Positions 1 to 10,994 of a DNA stretch of 64,000 bases are shown piece after piece. A program made the translations under genes and the position numbers. Within the stretch, counting starts at the first letter, position 1. The number at the start of each line of letters is the position of its first letter. The notes under the pieces are model-generated. The model saw only the letters and a program-made list of their open reading frames with translations, searched no databases and had not been told where the DNA came from. Origin of the DNA: Heterotrichella gracilis (lineage: Eukaryota > Sar > Xanthophyceae > Tribonematales > Xanthonemataceae); contig JAULBX010002225.1 in NCBI GenBank assembly GCA_032358255.1, positions 62,001 to 126,000 of the forward strand, written 5' to 3'.

Positions 1-135
1 AAAATCAGTTAATTAGGTAGTTAGTTACATGCATTCCAGCAACACCGCCAGGTTAGCAGTCAGTCTTGCACATGCGGCGCCACGCAGCTCTTTCCTGGCA
101 CTGTTTGAAGCACTTACTGATCCCACACGATTGAG
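1..135. repeat. dispersed repeat copy, inverted relative to 59893-59997
   Basis: The reverse complement of this stretch closely matches 59893-59997. The shared core reads GCGCCGCATGTGCAAGACTG, with GTGGGATCAGTA on one side and GAATGCATGTA on the other. The two copies differ by substitutions and small indels. On the minus strand both could encode a short Arg/Ala-rich peptide, but no gene model needs it here. I take it as a diverged dispersed repeat of unknown class. Confidence 0.55.
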
Positions 136-152
136 GAAACCTATAAAGGCTG

Positions 153-3100
153 TATCAAATTGCTGCGTATTGGCGCGCAGGCCGCGAACCCAACAGGGCT
201 GCAGTGGCGCTGGTGCGGGCACAGCTGTACCTGGATGCAGGCAACACAACGCAGGCGCTCAAGGTGGGTGGTGTGTTTGGGGTTTAGGGTGCCCCTCCTG
301 TGGCAGCTACCTATATTGGGTATGGGGCCGCCAGCTATATTGGAGGCGGCGGAGGTAAATTTGCTCATTAAAAAAAGAAAACTTGCAGTTTTGAGGGGGA
401 AGGGGGGAGGTCACATCTATTTATTTCCTCGTTGTGACGGCTGCACTGGTGACGGCGGCGGCATTATATATCGTGGAGGGGAGGCAAAAATGCATCTCCT
501 TTGCTTCATCCTTGCCGTGCATGCACGTATGCTGGTAACACCACTTGGGCCTTGCAGCACCATTTTCAGATGTGCCCATCCCCCCTTTCTTTGTCCCAAA
601 TCAACTATACAAGGGCAACAGCCTACATGCTTGTAGCTTCCTCTTCCTAGATTCAGTCAATCAACTCCCCTGGGTTCCCGTTTCTAATGTATTTCCCCTG
701 CTCCCAACAGGACATCAAGACCGCCCTGGTGTTTGGGCCCCAGCAGGCAGGCAAACTAGCCGAGTCAAGCTGGGTGCCCGCACACACCCTGCATGGGCAC
801 ATCATGGAAAAGATTACGGTGAGCTTCTAGAACGAGGGACAGCACCCATGAACATACACATGGCTATGTTCCCTCCTGCAGGGTGTACTGTAAGAGGGAA
901 TCATGCACTAGCCCTGTAGAAAAAGCTCCCCAAGAAACCCTGAAGCCTCCCTGGCCATAAACCCTAACAGCCTCCAATGGGTGCCGACCTACATGTGGGA
1001 ACAAGGTCTGGTATCTTTAAACGCACACATGGCCAACTGCAGTCTTTCCAGTGCTCGAACACTGCAAATATTCTGATCGTTTGTGCTTGCTTGCATGCAG
1101 GACAACAGCTCCACCGGCCTTGCGCTGACCAAGGCGCTGACCATCTGATTGTGTTGACTTTGAAATTGAATTATTTTGTACAATATAATTCAGATTTATA
1201 TACTTCATTCGGTGCCTGCAGGACAACGCCGCCGCCGGCCTTATGAATCATAGATAATCAATTATCTGATTGATAATGCAATGGCAGAAATGTAATACCC
1301 ATTAATTACATGTGTGGGTTATAACCCCACAGCTGCGCTCACCAAGGCGCTGAACATCTGATTTTGTTGATTTTGAGGATAATTCCTACAATATAATTCA
1401 GATTTATAATACTCAATTCGGTGCCTGCAGGACAACACCGCAGCCGGCCTTGCGCTGACCAAGGCGCTGAACATCTGATTGTGTTGATTTGAGGATAAAA
1501 TATATAATGTAATTCATATTTAACATACTTCGTTCGGTGCCTGCAGGACAATGCCGCCGCCGGCCTTGCGCTCACCAAGGCGTTTGAGCTTGACCCTGAG
1601 TGCACACACGATGACTACCCAGGCCACCTGGAGAGGCTGTTCCGGCGCATGCCAGAACAGTACGCCAAGATACTGCAGGTGAGAAATAAAATGGAATGTG
1701 GCCCATACCAGGGATACCCTGCCTTTTCTTGGCTAGGCGTGTTGTAAATGGAAAAGAAAGTGCGGGTGGGTGGGAAATGAGGAGAGCAGTGCTGACCCTT
1801 CTGCCCACTCTTTCCCTCACCATCAAGTATGGGGATGGGGAATGCGCACAAATGGGGATCAAAACATCTGCGCAAATGGCAGAGGTGAAACGTGCAAGCA
1901 CGCAGCCATTGTTGTAGCATTTTGAAGTGCTCTGAAACCATTGCAATCGACAACAGGAGGAGGGCTGTGCCGGCCTGGAGGCCTGATATGACGAAGAGGC
2001 TGAGATGGCCAAGCCCGAGTTCCAGCGCCAACGGCCCACACATTACAACAGTCTCTACACTAAGCAGATGAAAATTGCTGTGCAATCCACTTCTCCCAAT
2101 GTACTGCTCTAAAACCAGCTCATTTGTGCACAGGAGGAAGGCTCTGCCGGTCTCGAGGCCTGGTATGAGGAGGAGGCTGAGATGGCCAAGCCCGAGTTCC
2201 AGCGCCAGCGGCCTAAGTACTACTACTATTACGAGTGGATGAAGGAGCGCATCGCGGGCTACTACCCAGCACTGGCGGAGCCTGTGGTTGACAAATTGTT
2301 GACCTTGGATGCTGGGGAGCTAGACATGCTGCTGCAATACCCCCAGGCCATTGCCAAATCGGTGGGTGGCTATTAAGATGTGTGTGGTGTCAGTGGGTTT
2401 ATGTGTAGTGGTGTCGGTTGCGGTGGTGGTGGTTGTAAATTCGGATGAAGGAGCGCATGGCGGGCTACTACCCAGCGTTTGCTGAGCCTGTGGTGGACAA
2501 GCTGCTGACCCTGGACGCGGGGGAGCTGGACATGCTGCTCCAGCTCTAGTACCCCCAGGCGATTGCAAAATCGGTGGGTGGATGGGGGGATGTGTGTGGT
2601 GGCGGTGGGGGTATGTGTAGTGCTATTGTTGGTGGTGCCGATTAATACAAGGATTGGATACAACTCTAAACCCTAATCTCTGTAGTCAATTACATTGGAC
2701 TGTGCGGCAGAGGCGCACTTGGAGACAGATTCAGGTTGACCTGGAGACAGTATTTTTAATTTTTTTCACAGGTGCAAACCCTAAAGCATAATTGTTTTGT
2801 CCCTGCAGGTAAACCACCTTGTGGACATCATGGACCGTGAGGGCGAGAATTACCTGGAGACATGCTTAGGTTTTCTAATCACCGCAAACCCTAACCAGGG
2901 TTTATTCCCCCTGCAGGTGAACCACCTTTTGGACATCATGGACCGTGAGGGTGAGAAGTACCTGGAGACATACCGTGTGCCCCTGCTCACCTGGGAGGAG
3001 GTTAAGGAGCTGAAGGGGCCAGAGTGCATCGGGCTGGGGATCACTGACAAGGATGCGGAGATGGGTGCGTAGGCGGTGGTGGTGGTGGTGGTGGTGGTGG

Positions 3101-4757
3101 TGGTGGTAGTGGTTGTGGTTGTGGTTGTGGTGTGGTCTTGGTGTCGCTCCTAATCTGGTGGGAGGTGGATGTGATTGTGCATCAGGCTGGGGATCACTGA
3201 CAAGGATGCGGAGATGGGTGCGTGGGAGGTGGTGGTGCTGGTGGTGCTGGTGCTGGTGCCGATTCTGGTGCTCGGTGCTTGTGCTTGTGCTTGTGCTGGA
3301 TCTGGTGCTGATTGTTGTATACCATAGTCATGGTTGGGGTGGTGTTCGCTTTAGACCTGGTGGGAAGTGAAGGAGATTGCTTGCGCATCTACTTGCATGT
3401 GCACCCTACGAACGCACGAGCCAGAGCAACCCAATGGGCCTGTTTTCAACCCTTCCAGTGTGTGTGCAGTTACCGGCGGCATGATTGACAGCCAGCAGCA
3501 GGGCAAGCGCTCCATGGTGCAGGCATACAAGAGGGGGCTGCTCACAGGTGGGTGGTGGTGGTGGTGGTGATGGTGGTGGTGGTGTGGTGGTGGTGCTGCT
3601 GCTGCTGCTGGTAATGGTAATGGTGGCGGCGATGGTGGTGGTGCTCGTGGTGGTGGTGGTGGAGGTGGTGGAGGTGGTGATCCTGTGATAGAGCTAGGTG
3701 TGCCACATGGCATGTGTACATGACGCGCTGCCCATGGTGCATGCATGCGCTGTGTGAGAACCTGGAGGGGACACGTTCTTTCTTGTGCCGCCACGCGGCG
3801 CATGCATATGCCATGGCATTTGCACCAAATTACATGCCCCCGCTGCCCAGGCCGTGAATGCTGTTCATGCAATGTGCCCAACTGTGGCAAAGCTACCCAA
3901 ATGCAAGTTCGCCCCACAGCCTGAGCATGGGCACAGTCTCAATGCACCAAGCGCATGTGACCCTTTGCACCTTTGCATTGATCCGCTTTTCTGTTCTATC
4001 TGCTATGTGTGTCTGCGCTTTCAAGGGTGGAGGAATGGCGTGAGCCAAAATGATATACTACTTTGAAAACAAATCAGCTTATTTGAATCTATAAATGTTT
4101 CCGATCAAAATTTAAGAAGCAATTTTACATAGACAATTGTGTTTCCGCAGCTGAGGAGATAGCCCTGCCAGGGGGTGCGCTGCCGCAGTTGGAAGGGGAG
4201 GAGATAGAGCCAATACTGGCACTGCCGCCGTCCACCCAGCAGACGCCAGAAGGTGACGCGCAACCGGATCGATGCAAAACCCCCTCAATGCGTGCTTACA
4301 TCTTGCGTATTGAGGCTGTGGCTAGCAATCTAGGAGGGTCTCAGCCTTATTGCATCCATATGGCAATGCCCTGTTAGGCACCATGCAGGCTGCCAACTTC
4401 ACACCATCTTGTGAGATTTTTGGCTGTAGAAAAAAGCACTCATCCTTGCATCTCATTTTTTAATCCTTATTTTGCTATGGGGTTCAGAGCGCCGTCTGGC
4501 CATCATGGAGGCCGCAAACCGTCACACATCTTGTGGGTGGGGGGATATAAATGTTCTTAAATATTTATGATAATATACACCCACGCTTACAATGTTTTTT
4601 TCATGCCTGTGTTTCAGAGCGCCGCTTGGCCATCATGGAGGCCGCCAACCTGGCTGCAAGGGAGGCGGAGGAGGAAGGGGAGGAGGGAGCAGGGGGCGCA
4701 GGGGGGGAAGAGGGGGAGGGGGCGGGTGGGGAGGAGGACCTGGACGCGATGGATTGA
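153..4757 (+). CDS. TPR-like protein, 5' end not resolved
   Basis: A multi-exon gene that I do not recognise by name. Exons: about 153-263, 711-818, 1547-1678, 2134-2361, 2917-3064, 3470-3547, 4151-4252 and 4618-4757. All junctions are GT-AG and keep phase from 711 to the TGA at 4755-4757. The first two exons read like a tetratricopeptide helix pair (LVRAQLYLDAGNTTQALKDI and on to TALVFGPQ), so a TPR protein is inferred. The middle is charged and aromatic (QRQRPKYYYYYEWMKERIAG), with a region like VNHLLDIMDREGEKYLETYR. The tail is Glu/Gly-rich and ends DLDAMD. The start codon and any earlier exons are not resolved and may lie left of the window. Several exons have decayed direct copies in the neighbouring introns, and these must not be counted as exons. 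The TPR assignment is an inference from the repeat pattern alone. Confidence 0.6.
1095..1546 (+). repeat. three to four decayed copies of the exon 1547 5' edge
   Basis: The acceptor plus first about 40 bases of the exon at 1547 (CTGCAGGACAATGCCGCCGC and on) recurs in degraded form at about 1095-1140, 1211-1243, 1331-1352 and 1421-1473. An AT-rich spacer of about 80 bases, itself repeated, separates the copies. None of the upstream copies continues into a full exon. The layout is a tandem duplication of the intron-exon boundary followed by decay. Confidence 0.8.
1957..2039 (+). repeat. decayed copy of the exon 2134 5' edge
   Basis: About 83 bases here match 2131-2217 (acceptor region and start of the exon encoding EEGSAGLEAWYEEEAEMAKP). 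This copy has TGA in place of the Trp codon and no usable continuation, so it is a pseudo-exon. Confidence 0.8.
2442..2575 (+). repeat. decayed copy of the exon 2134-2361 3' edge with donor
   Basis: This stretch repeats 2230-2362 (WMKERIAGYYPAL through PQAIAKS) and includes the donor sequence GTGGGTGG. It carries an in-frame TAG and lies 80 bases after the real donor. Confidence 0.85.
2806..2863 (+). repeat. decayed copy of the exon 2917 5' edge
   Basis: The acceptor and first about 48 bases match 2911-2968 (VNHLxDIMDREGExYLET). The copy ends in non-matching sequence containing CAAACCCTAACC, a telomere-unit-like run, just before the real acceptor. Smaller copies of other exon edges of this gene lie at 3183-3223 and 4484-4520. 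Confidence 0.8.
3073..3110. repeat. GGT microsatellite
   Basis: A (GGT)n run directly downstream of an exon donor. Poly-Gly, poly-Val and poly-His frames across it are low-complexity translations and not proteins. Confidence 0.9.
3548..3685. repeat. GGT/GCT microsatellite
   Basis: About 138 bases of GGT-dominated repeat with GCT and GAG interruptions, beginning at the donor of the exon 3470-3547. The His-rich open frames on the minus strand are artefacts of this repeat. Confidence 0.9.
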
Positions 4758-5614
4758 TACACACCAAATCGCGCTCTGGAGTTTTTACATACCGCTACTG
4801 GGTTTACACAGATTTGCACGGAACTGCTCGCAGAAACACATCTGATGGTTCAATGGGTTGTGCTGGATCCAGTGTTGCCATGATCTGCGTCGATAATCGT
4901 TGCCACGATCCAGGATAGCACGTTGCGCAGGCTCAACTTTGTCACCACTCCTATGACAGAATTACATTTTCCTCATAATACGGTATGCATGAAGGCAACT
5001 ACTATGCGCATGGCAGGGGTAAGACTCTTACCGTAAGAGCCGTGGCAAGTGTGTGCATGTGGGGCTTATGTTGTGCCCTGGGCTCTCTGTTTAAATATAT
5101 TCCTCCATCTGGAACTTAGAAGCCCTTGTGCGGCCTGTTTGTGTAAGCAGGCTTTGAGGTGTTGCAGCCAAATGCATTGCAACGCAGTGCCTGCGCATTT
5201 GAGGCATGTTGCGCCACAATGGTGTCCAGCGTTGTGTGTCTGTAACCTGCAGTTGAGTAACCGCATAATTTAAACACTGCTTGGGTGTCTGGCCCCTTCA
5301 AATTTAACTCGAGCTGTTTTTGGGCAAACCCCAAATAATTGATTTTTAATAAACTCCGCGCGCGTGCTCGGCCGCGCCCCGGGCCGCCCGGCTGGCCTCC
5401 ACTTCCTCGGCAGTGGCTGCGGCGGCTGTTCTTCAAACTGCATGCATACAAGAAGCCATATGCCAGCAGTTCCCATTCACCACCTCCTCTTTGCCTCTTT
5501 CGCTACCGTGATTGCAGCAGACGAGTAGCACCACACCTGTATCGACCACCTTTTGCTCAGCTGCATGGCGCCGTAAACCTGCCATCGGCATCCCTGTGCC
5601 ATCACCCTTTCACC

Positions 5615-8325
5615 ATGGCACAATACGACCTCACCTTTGAGGTATCAGCCCACCTGGACAGGCACCTGATCTTCCCTCTTCTGGAGTTCCTCTCCCAGCA
5701 AAAGCTGTACCCAGATGAGGACATCCAGCGCGGCAAGATCGACCTGCTCCAGAAGACCAACATGGTCGACTACGCCATGGACATCTACATGCAGCTCAAC
5801 AACGCCACCGAGCCCCCAGCGGCCATGGTGGAGCGGCGGCAGGAGGTGGTGGGCCGCCTGAAGACGCTCAAGTCCCAGGCCGAGAAGATCGTCAAGCTGG
5901 TCTCCGAAAAGAGCTTCCAGCTGCAGCTCAAGCCTGACAAGGCTTACAACATCCAGCTGCTCAGCACAGAGCATGCCATGGGTCCCCAGGACATCGAGGC
6001 CCTCTACCACTTCGCCAAGTTCCAGTACGAGTGCGGGTCCTACACCACAGCATCCGAGCTCCTCACCCAATACAGGGTGCTGGCCACCAACAGCGACCGC
6101 AGCATGTCTGCCCTGTGGGGCAAGTTTGCAGCAGATATCCTGGACGAGGAGTGGTCTACTTCCCTCGATGATCTCAACAAGCTGCGGGAGCTTATCGATG
6201 CCAACACCTTCTCCCCAGTGCTCACCCAAATACAGCAGCGGGTGTGGCTGATGCACTGGGGCCTGTACGTGTTCTTCCATGTGGAGAGCGGCAGGACCAC
6301 CATCGTGGAGCTGTTCATGAGCGACAAGTACCTCCTGGCCCTCCAAACCTCGGCCCAACACCTGCTCAGGTATGTGGCTGGCAGGTTTTGGTAGTTGGAA
6401 GAGCAGCGGCACGGGTGGTTGATGCATCTGGGGGCAGCTTTAGGTGGTGGTGTTACTTACGTTATGTCAGTGGGATGTTGCCTCACTGCAGTGGTACATT
6501 GGCAGGACCACCGTTGGTGGAGCTGGTTGGATGCCACGTGCCTCCTGTGGCTGCCCTAGACATACCCTAAACGTGCGGTTCTGTCATGGGACTCTTGGTG
6601 ATGCGCGCCAAGGTCTGGGTCTACTGAACTGGCTGCATGCCATCGTAGTCACCTGCACCAGTAGGTACCTTGTCGTAGCAGTGCTGGCCAGTTAGGGGAG
6701 AAGGACGCGCTCAAGTACCTGAGCATGTAGTTGCATGCGCTGTAGCCACACAGCCAGAAAAAAATCTCAGGCTACGGTATTAATAGGTGTGCCAAGGTGG
6801 TATATCCTGGCACTTCATACCAGCTGTTAACCCCGCTCACCTTTCGCCTTCCCCATAGGTACCTGGCGGTGGCTGTGCTGATCAACCGGAGGAGGCGGAA
6901 CGTGCTCAAGGACCTGATCAAGATTGTGCAGCAGGAGGCGTACGAGTACTCTGACCCCATCACCGAGTTCATCATCAAGCTGTTTGTGGAGTGCGATTTT
7001 GACGGCGCACAGGTGAGAAAGACCCTAAACCCAACCCCAAACCAACCCCCACTTGGAGGGAGTGGGGAGGTGTGGGGGAGGACTAGGTGGTGGATCAGGA
7101 TGATGGGGGAGTGGGGCGGTGGGTGGGAGGACTTGGCGATGGTGGTGGAGCAGGGTTTGATGTGATGGGTGGGTGGGGATGTAATTGGTTCCCATCATGA
7201 AGTCCCTGGTTGGCTGTTTGCGACGGTGATAGGGCTATCCATGAGGGAATTGGACAGGTGGCTGGGGATGGCCAGGTGGTGGTGCATGGGCCGGGGGGGT
7301 ACTGTGCACCCACCCGTGGTGGTGGTGCTGGTGGTGGTGCTGGTGCATGGGACGCAACCCTGGCTGCTGGCGGTGGTTGTGAACGTGCAGGGTGGGATGC
7401 AGCTTTGATGGCATGCTTGTTGGTTGCAATGGCATTCCAGCATGGACCTTAATTCTTGGCATCCCACATCCACGGCTGTGGCGGCGTTGCGGCAATGCGC
7501 CCTGACGTTGTGCCCTGTTGTTCCCTTGCAGGAGAAGCTGATCGAGTGCGAGAAGCTGCTGTCTGCCGACTTCTTCCTGGCCAACGTGAAGAACGAGTTT
7601 GTGGATGCGGCCCGGTTGCACATCTTTGAGACATACGTGAGGGTGCACAAGGTGAGACATTGCGCCTTAGGGTGTAGGGTTTAGGGTTAGGGTTTGCACT
7701 CGCGTATGGGTGCACTAGGTGAGCCATTGCGCGCTACACTGCAGATCTACAGCCGCATTGATAGCTACAGTGACAGCTGCACCGGATTACGACTGCAGCT
7801 GGTAATCTGCAGTATCAATCCCATGGCACATCTGAGTTACAATGGGAATACAACGCTGAAAGCATTTTAAGCAATTAATGTATAACAATTTACATGATTT
7901 CAATCATGCTTGATTTATAATTCGCATGTATCTAACCATTCTCATTTTGTTCACCAGGTGACTGACCTGGGCCTGCTGGATGACTTTTTAACCTACTAGC
8001 ATACATGTTGTCTACACATCTTTCTATCTAGTTAACAATGTATTTCCCCCCCCAGGTGATCGACCTTGGCCTGCTGGCCGACAAGCTGAACATGAACAAG
8101 GACGAGGCCGAGAAGTGGATCGTCAACCTCATCCGATCATCCAACATCTCCGCCAAGATTGACTCCAGCGCGGGCACGGTTGTCATGGGCCAGAGCCAGG
8201 TGTCGCCCTACGACCACCTGCTGGACCGCACCAAGGCGCTGTCCTTCAAGACCTTCCAGCTGGCCAACCAGGTGGTGCAGGCCGCGGCGCAGCAGACGGC
8301 GGCCCCGGCGGCGGTGGCCAGGTGA
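5615..8325 (+). CDS. EIF3E: eukaryotic translation initiation factor 3 subunit E (eIF3e)
   Basis: Subunit e of the eIF3 complex, a cytosolic scaffold that helps bring mRNA to the 40S ribosome. Exons 5615-6369, 6859-7012, 7532-7651 and 8056-8325 join in phase to give 432 aa, close to the family's usual 440 or so. The start ATG sits in a good context (CACCATGG) and opens [20 protein letters not shown], the classic eIF3e N-terminus. The N-terminal helical eIF3e domain (DLTxxVSxxLDRHLxFPLLEFL, then [13 protein letters not shown]-like) is followed by a C-terminal PCI domain, whose winged-helix part includes the stretch [20 protein letters not shown]. The gene stands alone on the plus strand. Decayed copies of its exon edges sit in introns 1 and 3 and after the stop. 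Confidence 0.97.
6671..6695 (+). repeat. decayed copy of the eIF3e exon 2 5' edge
   Basis: GTAGGTACCTTGTCGTAGCA resembles the real acceptor and exon 2 start at 6856-6880 (TAGGTACCTGGCGGTGGC). It cannot extend into the full exon. Confidence 0.6.
7957..7988 (+). repeat. decayed copy of the eIF3e exon 4 5' edge
   Basis: The acceptor and first about 30 bases of exon 4 ([11 protein letters not shown]) recur here as VTDLGLLDD, about 97 bases upstream of the real acceptor at 8055. Confidence 0.85.
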
Positions 8326-9128
8326 CCTGGAGCATGTGATGTGGTCTCAGCTGTGGTGGTTTCAGCTGTGGCGTAGCACTGCAAGGGTCCGATTAGCACA
8401 CTGATGCAACTGAGGGGCATTTGGGAGCAGCAACCATACATGCCAGGAGTAGGCAGCCTTAGTAAGGGCGCCCAAGAACATTGCCGGGGGTGTCGCCGTA
8501 CGCAGCACAGGGACGGCGGTAATGGGCCAGCAGCGGGGAGTGGGGATCTGGCGGATGGTGTTGCACGGGGTGGTGCCCCGTGGGGCGGATGGGATTACGC
8601 CAGGTGATCTGGCGTGTGTACTGGTGCAACACCAGTGGTGCCAGCTGTGGGGTGGTGCTCAAGGGTCAGCGGGCAGGGGGCACAGCAGCTCAGCAAGAGC
8701 CGGTCTTGGCTGGGTGGTAGCTTGGTCTAATAGTGCCAGCAGCTGGAATAGCTCCCTTGGATGCACACGGGGTGCTGGGCAGGGAAGACTTTAATTTGCA
8801 TGCCGTGCATGTGCGCAGCGATGCGGTTTGCAGACTTTATTCGGGCGCAGCGCTGCAATTTAATTTGGCCCCGGTGGCCTAAATTCAAGGCATGTGCAGG
8901 CTTGCAGGCTTCGCAAGCAACACTCCGGCTTCACTTTGCAGCAACATATGTTTCAAATAGGCAGCAGATTCAACATTGTTTGCCGGTAGCAGAGTTTCAC
9001 GCTTCAATCATGTTTGTATTGTGTGGTTCCAAATGTTGTGGGTTACAGCGGCCATTGCACGAAATGCATGTACAATTGCACACTTCAAGTGCAAAGTTTG
9101 TAACTTTCAACGTCAGTTTCAACATCAT
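8326..9128. other. eIF3e downstream region
   Basis: No gene seen. The first part holds the eIF3e 3' UTR. About 8475-8690 looks like a diverged second copy of the eIF3e last-exon end plus 3' UTR: ATGGGCCAGAGCCAGGTGTC-like and CCAGGTGACCTGG-like blocks recur in the same order. The rest is unremarkable. Confidence 0.5.
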
Positions 9129-9205
9129 GACTTTGCCGAGTCGGAACAATGGCATTGCAACATCTTCAAGATGTTTCAATTCCATTGTTCCGACTCGGGA
9201 AAGTC
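9129..9205. repeat. 77-bp near-perfect hairpin
   Basis: The left arm begins GACTTTGCCGAGTCGGAACA and the right arm ends TTCCGACTCGGGAAAGTC. The outer 24 bases pair with one mismatch. The interior continues as a palindrome through AACATCTTCAAGATGTT, so nearly the whole 77 bases can fold into one stem of about 37 bp. It lies between the convergent eIF3e and RSP9 genes. It could be a small-RNA precursor or a tiny foldback element. No target duplication is evident. Confidence 0.75.
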
Positions 9206-9479
9206 ACAGTGTCCACTTGTCAATGACAAGCCAGCTGCAGCAGCACCTGGGGCCAGGCAGGTGTTGCCCAGCGCACGCAATGCACTGGCACCACAAAACT
9301 AATAATTAATACAACATAAATCATTGACAACACAGGCCTGGATGCAATGATTTTATGTTTGGAGGTAAATAATATGATGGCAGGACCTTGAAGCCTTCTG
9401 AGTATGTCCTTCCAGTCAACTGTTCAGGGAAACCTGCAGCACGCATGACTTCAAACTGGTGCCGGCACTCACTGTCAGC

Positions 9480-9533
9480 GAGGCTTGAAGCCATGGCCTG
9501 GCTCAGTGAGGCTTGAAGCCATGGCCTGGCTCC
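9480..9533. repeat. 28-bp direct repeat, two copies, next to the RSP9 stop
   Basis: GAGGCTTGAAGCCATGGCCT and the following bases occur twice head to tail just past the RSP9 stop codon, in its 3' UTR. Confidence 0.85.
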
Positions 9534-9535
9534 CC

Positions 9536-10994
9536 TCAAGACATGTACGCCAAGTCCAGGTTAGGAATTCCAGCTCCGCAGTAGGCGCCATACCAGCAGG
9601 CGCTGCCGCCCGGCTCGCACTGGTACACAAACGCAAAGCCAGGCCAGTACAGGTTGCGCAGCAGCACCCAGCTTTCCCGCTCCTGGTAGCGCACAGCCCA
9701 GTGGTCCTGGAGATCAACGGCGAGGCTCCTGGCGGCTGCGGCCATGTTGTTAACGCCCTGTGGCACAAGCAACCAACAAGCGTGTCATCACAAAGTTCCC
9801 ACATCAAAAATGTGCCCTGCAGCTCGTTGCTGTCAAGTGCAAGGAATGATTATCCCTTCATGTATAAACTATGTAAATGATGGAACCTTGAAAGACAAAG
9901 GCAACTATTTGCTGCTAGAGACATTGAACCTTTAATGGATGACAGGGACACACAGGTGACAGCCAGGCCCCAGTGGAACGCTCAGGGTGTGCTTGGGCAC
10001 ATTGCCATACCAGCAGGTGGCAGTACGACTGGAGGTCTGCAGGTGAGGCCAGTCCCTGAAATTGCGGGTTGCTGGTGACGTTGCCCTCTGGCGTGACTAC
10101 CTCGCTGCCCAGGGGCACAACTGACGTCGCAGCTGCTATCTGGTCAACAATCGCACGGATGCGCTGCAGCTCACTGATGTGTGGGAGAGCATCCTGACGC
10201 TGCCCAGGTTCATTCTCCTGCAATGCCTGAGGGTAAGAGTCCTGTGGTTCCTCAACACCGCCTTCTGCGCTTTCTGGCTGTGCTTCCTGGGTCTCCTTGC
10301 CTTCGGGCTCTACTTCACGAGCAGTATCCTGCAAATCATTCAGGTAATTCATACACTCTGGGAATTACCGGGCACATTTTGTCAGGTGAACACGGCCTTG
10401 CACCCAGACCCCACCTGTAGGCCCAGCTTGGTATACTGGGCTGTTGGGTCCCCCGTGAGGTGCTGGGTTGACACAGCAGGATGGTTTGCGATGGTCACGT
10501 GATCAGGCTCAGCGTCTAGAAGGTCCCGCCAGCTCACACCATCTTGGCTGTAGCTGTACTTGCGCTCACAGACTGCGTTACCCTGCTGTATGTACCTTTC
10601 ACCGTAGCCTTCAGCAATCAGGTAATCCTGCAAGAGTTGCGGTACGTTCGTCAAGGTAAACCACAAAGGAAGTAGACTGGTATCTTCTGGGCAGTATCCT
10701 CTTGACAAACTAGACCATCTTACCCCCAGTTTCACCCAAACACACCTTGCCATTGATGGCTTGCAGCTTCCCCCAGAAGTTGATGCCCTTCAAATTGGCC
10801 GCTTCCCGTTTTAAAGGAAGCGATATTTCCAGAGCAGCCTGCAAGAAGGTGGGCTTTGTAGCTTGAGAGGTATCTCCAAACGCAAACGAGACTTTGTTGG
10901 GCGGTTTGCGCACCTTTTGCTCAGCGGTAAGAATCTGGTGTTGGGCAGCTTCTATAAGGCTGATGCCAACATTAAACCCAAAGGTTTTACTCAT
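9536..10994 (-). CDS. RSP9: radial spoke head protein 9 (RSP9/RSPH9)
   Basis: A structural subunit of the radial spoke head in the 9+2 axoneme of motile cilia. Exons in gene order are 10914-10994, 10746-10838, 10415-10627, 10011-10328 and 9536-9757. All are phase 0 and give 308 aa (human RSPH9 is 276). Family landmarks in order: an N-terminal LTAEQK; AALEISLPLKREAANLKGIN followed by FWGKL; DYLIAEGYGE; an IRAIVDQIAAATSVVPLGS segment matching the SVIDQIDKAVAIIPRG region; and the C-terminal LRNLYWPGFAFVYQ...YGAYCGAGIPNLDLAYMS. An acidic Glu/Gln/Pro-rich insert at the start of exon 4 explains the extra length. Its presence implies an organism with motile flagella. Confidence 0.95.

Noticed and set aside
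3351-3917. poly-His/poly-Pro minus-strand frame
   Set aside because: It is generated by the GGT/CCA microsatellite inside an intron.
5645-6427. 260-codon minus-strand open frame
   Set aside because: It is antisense to eIF3e exon 1. The strong sense-strand match makes it a shadow.
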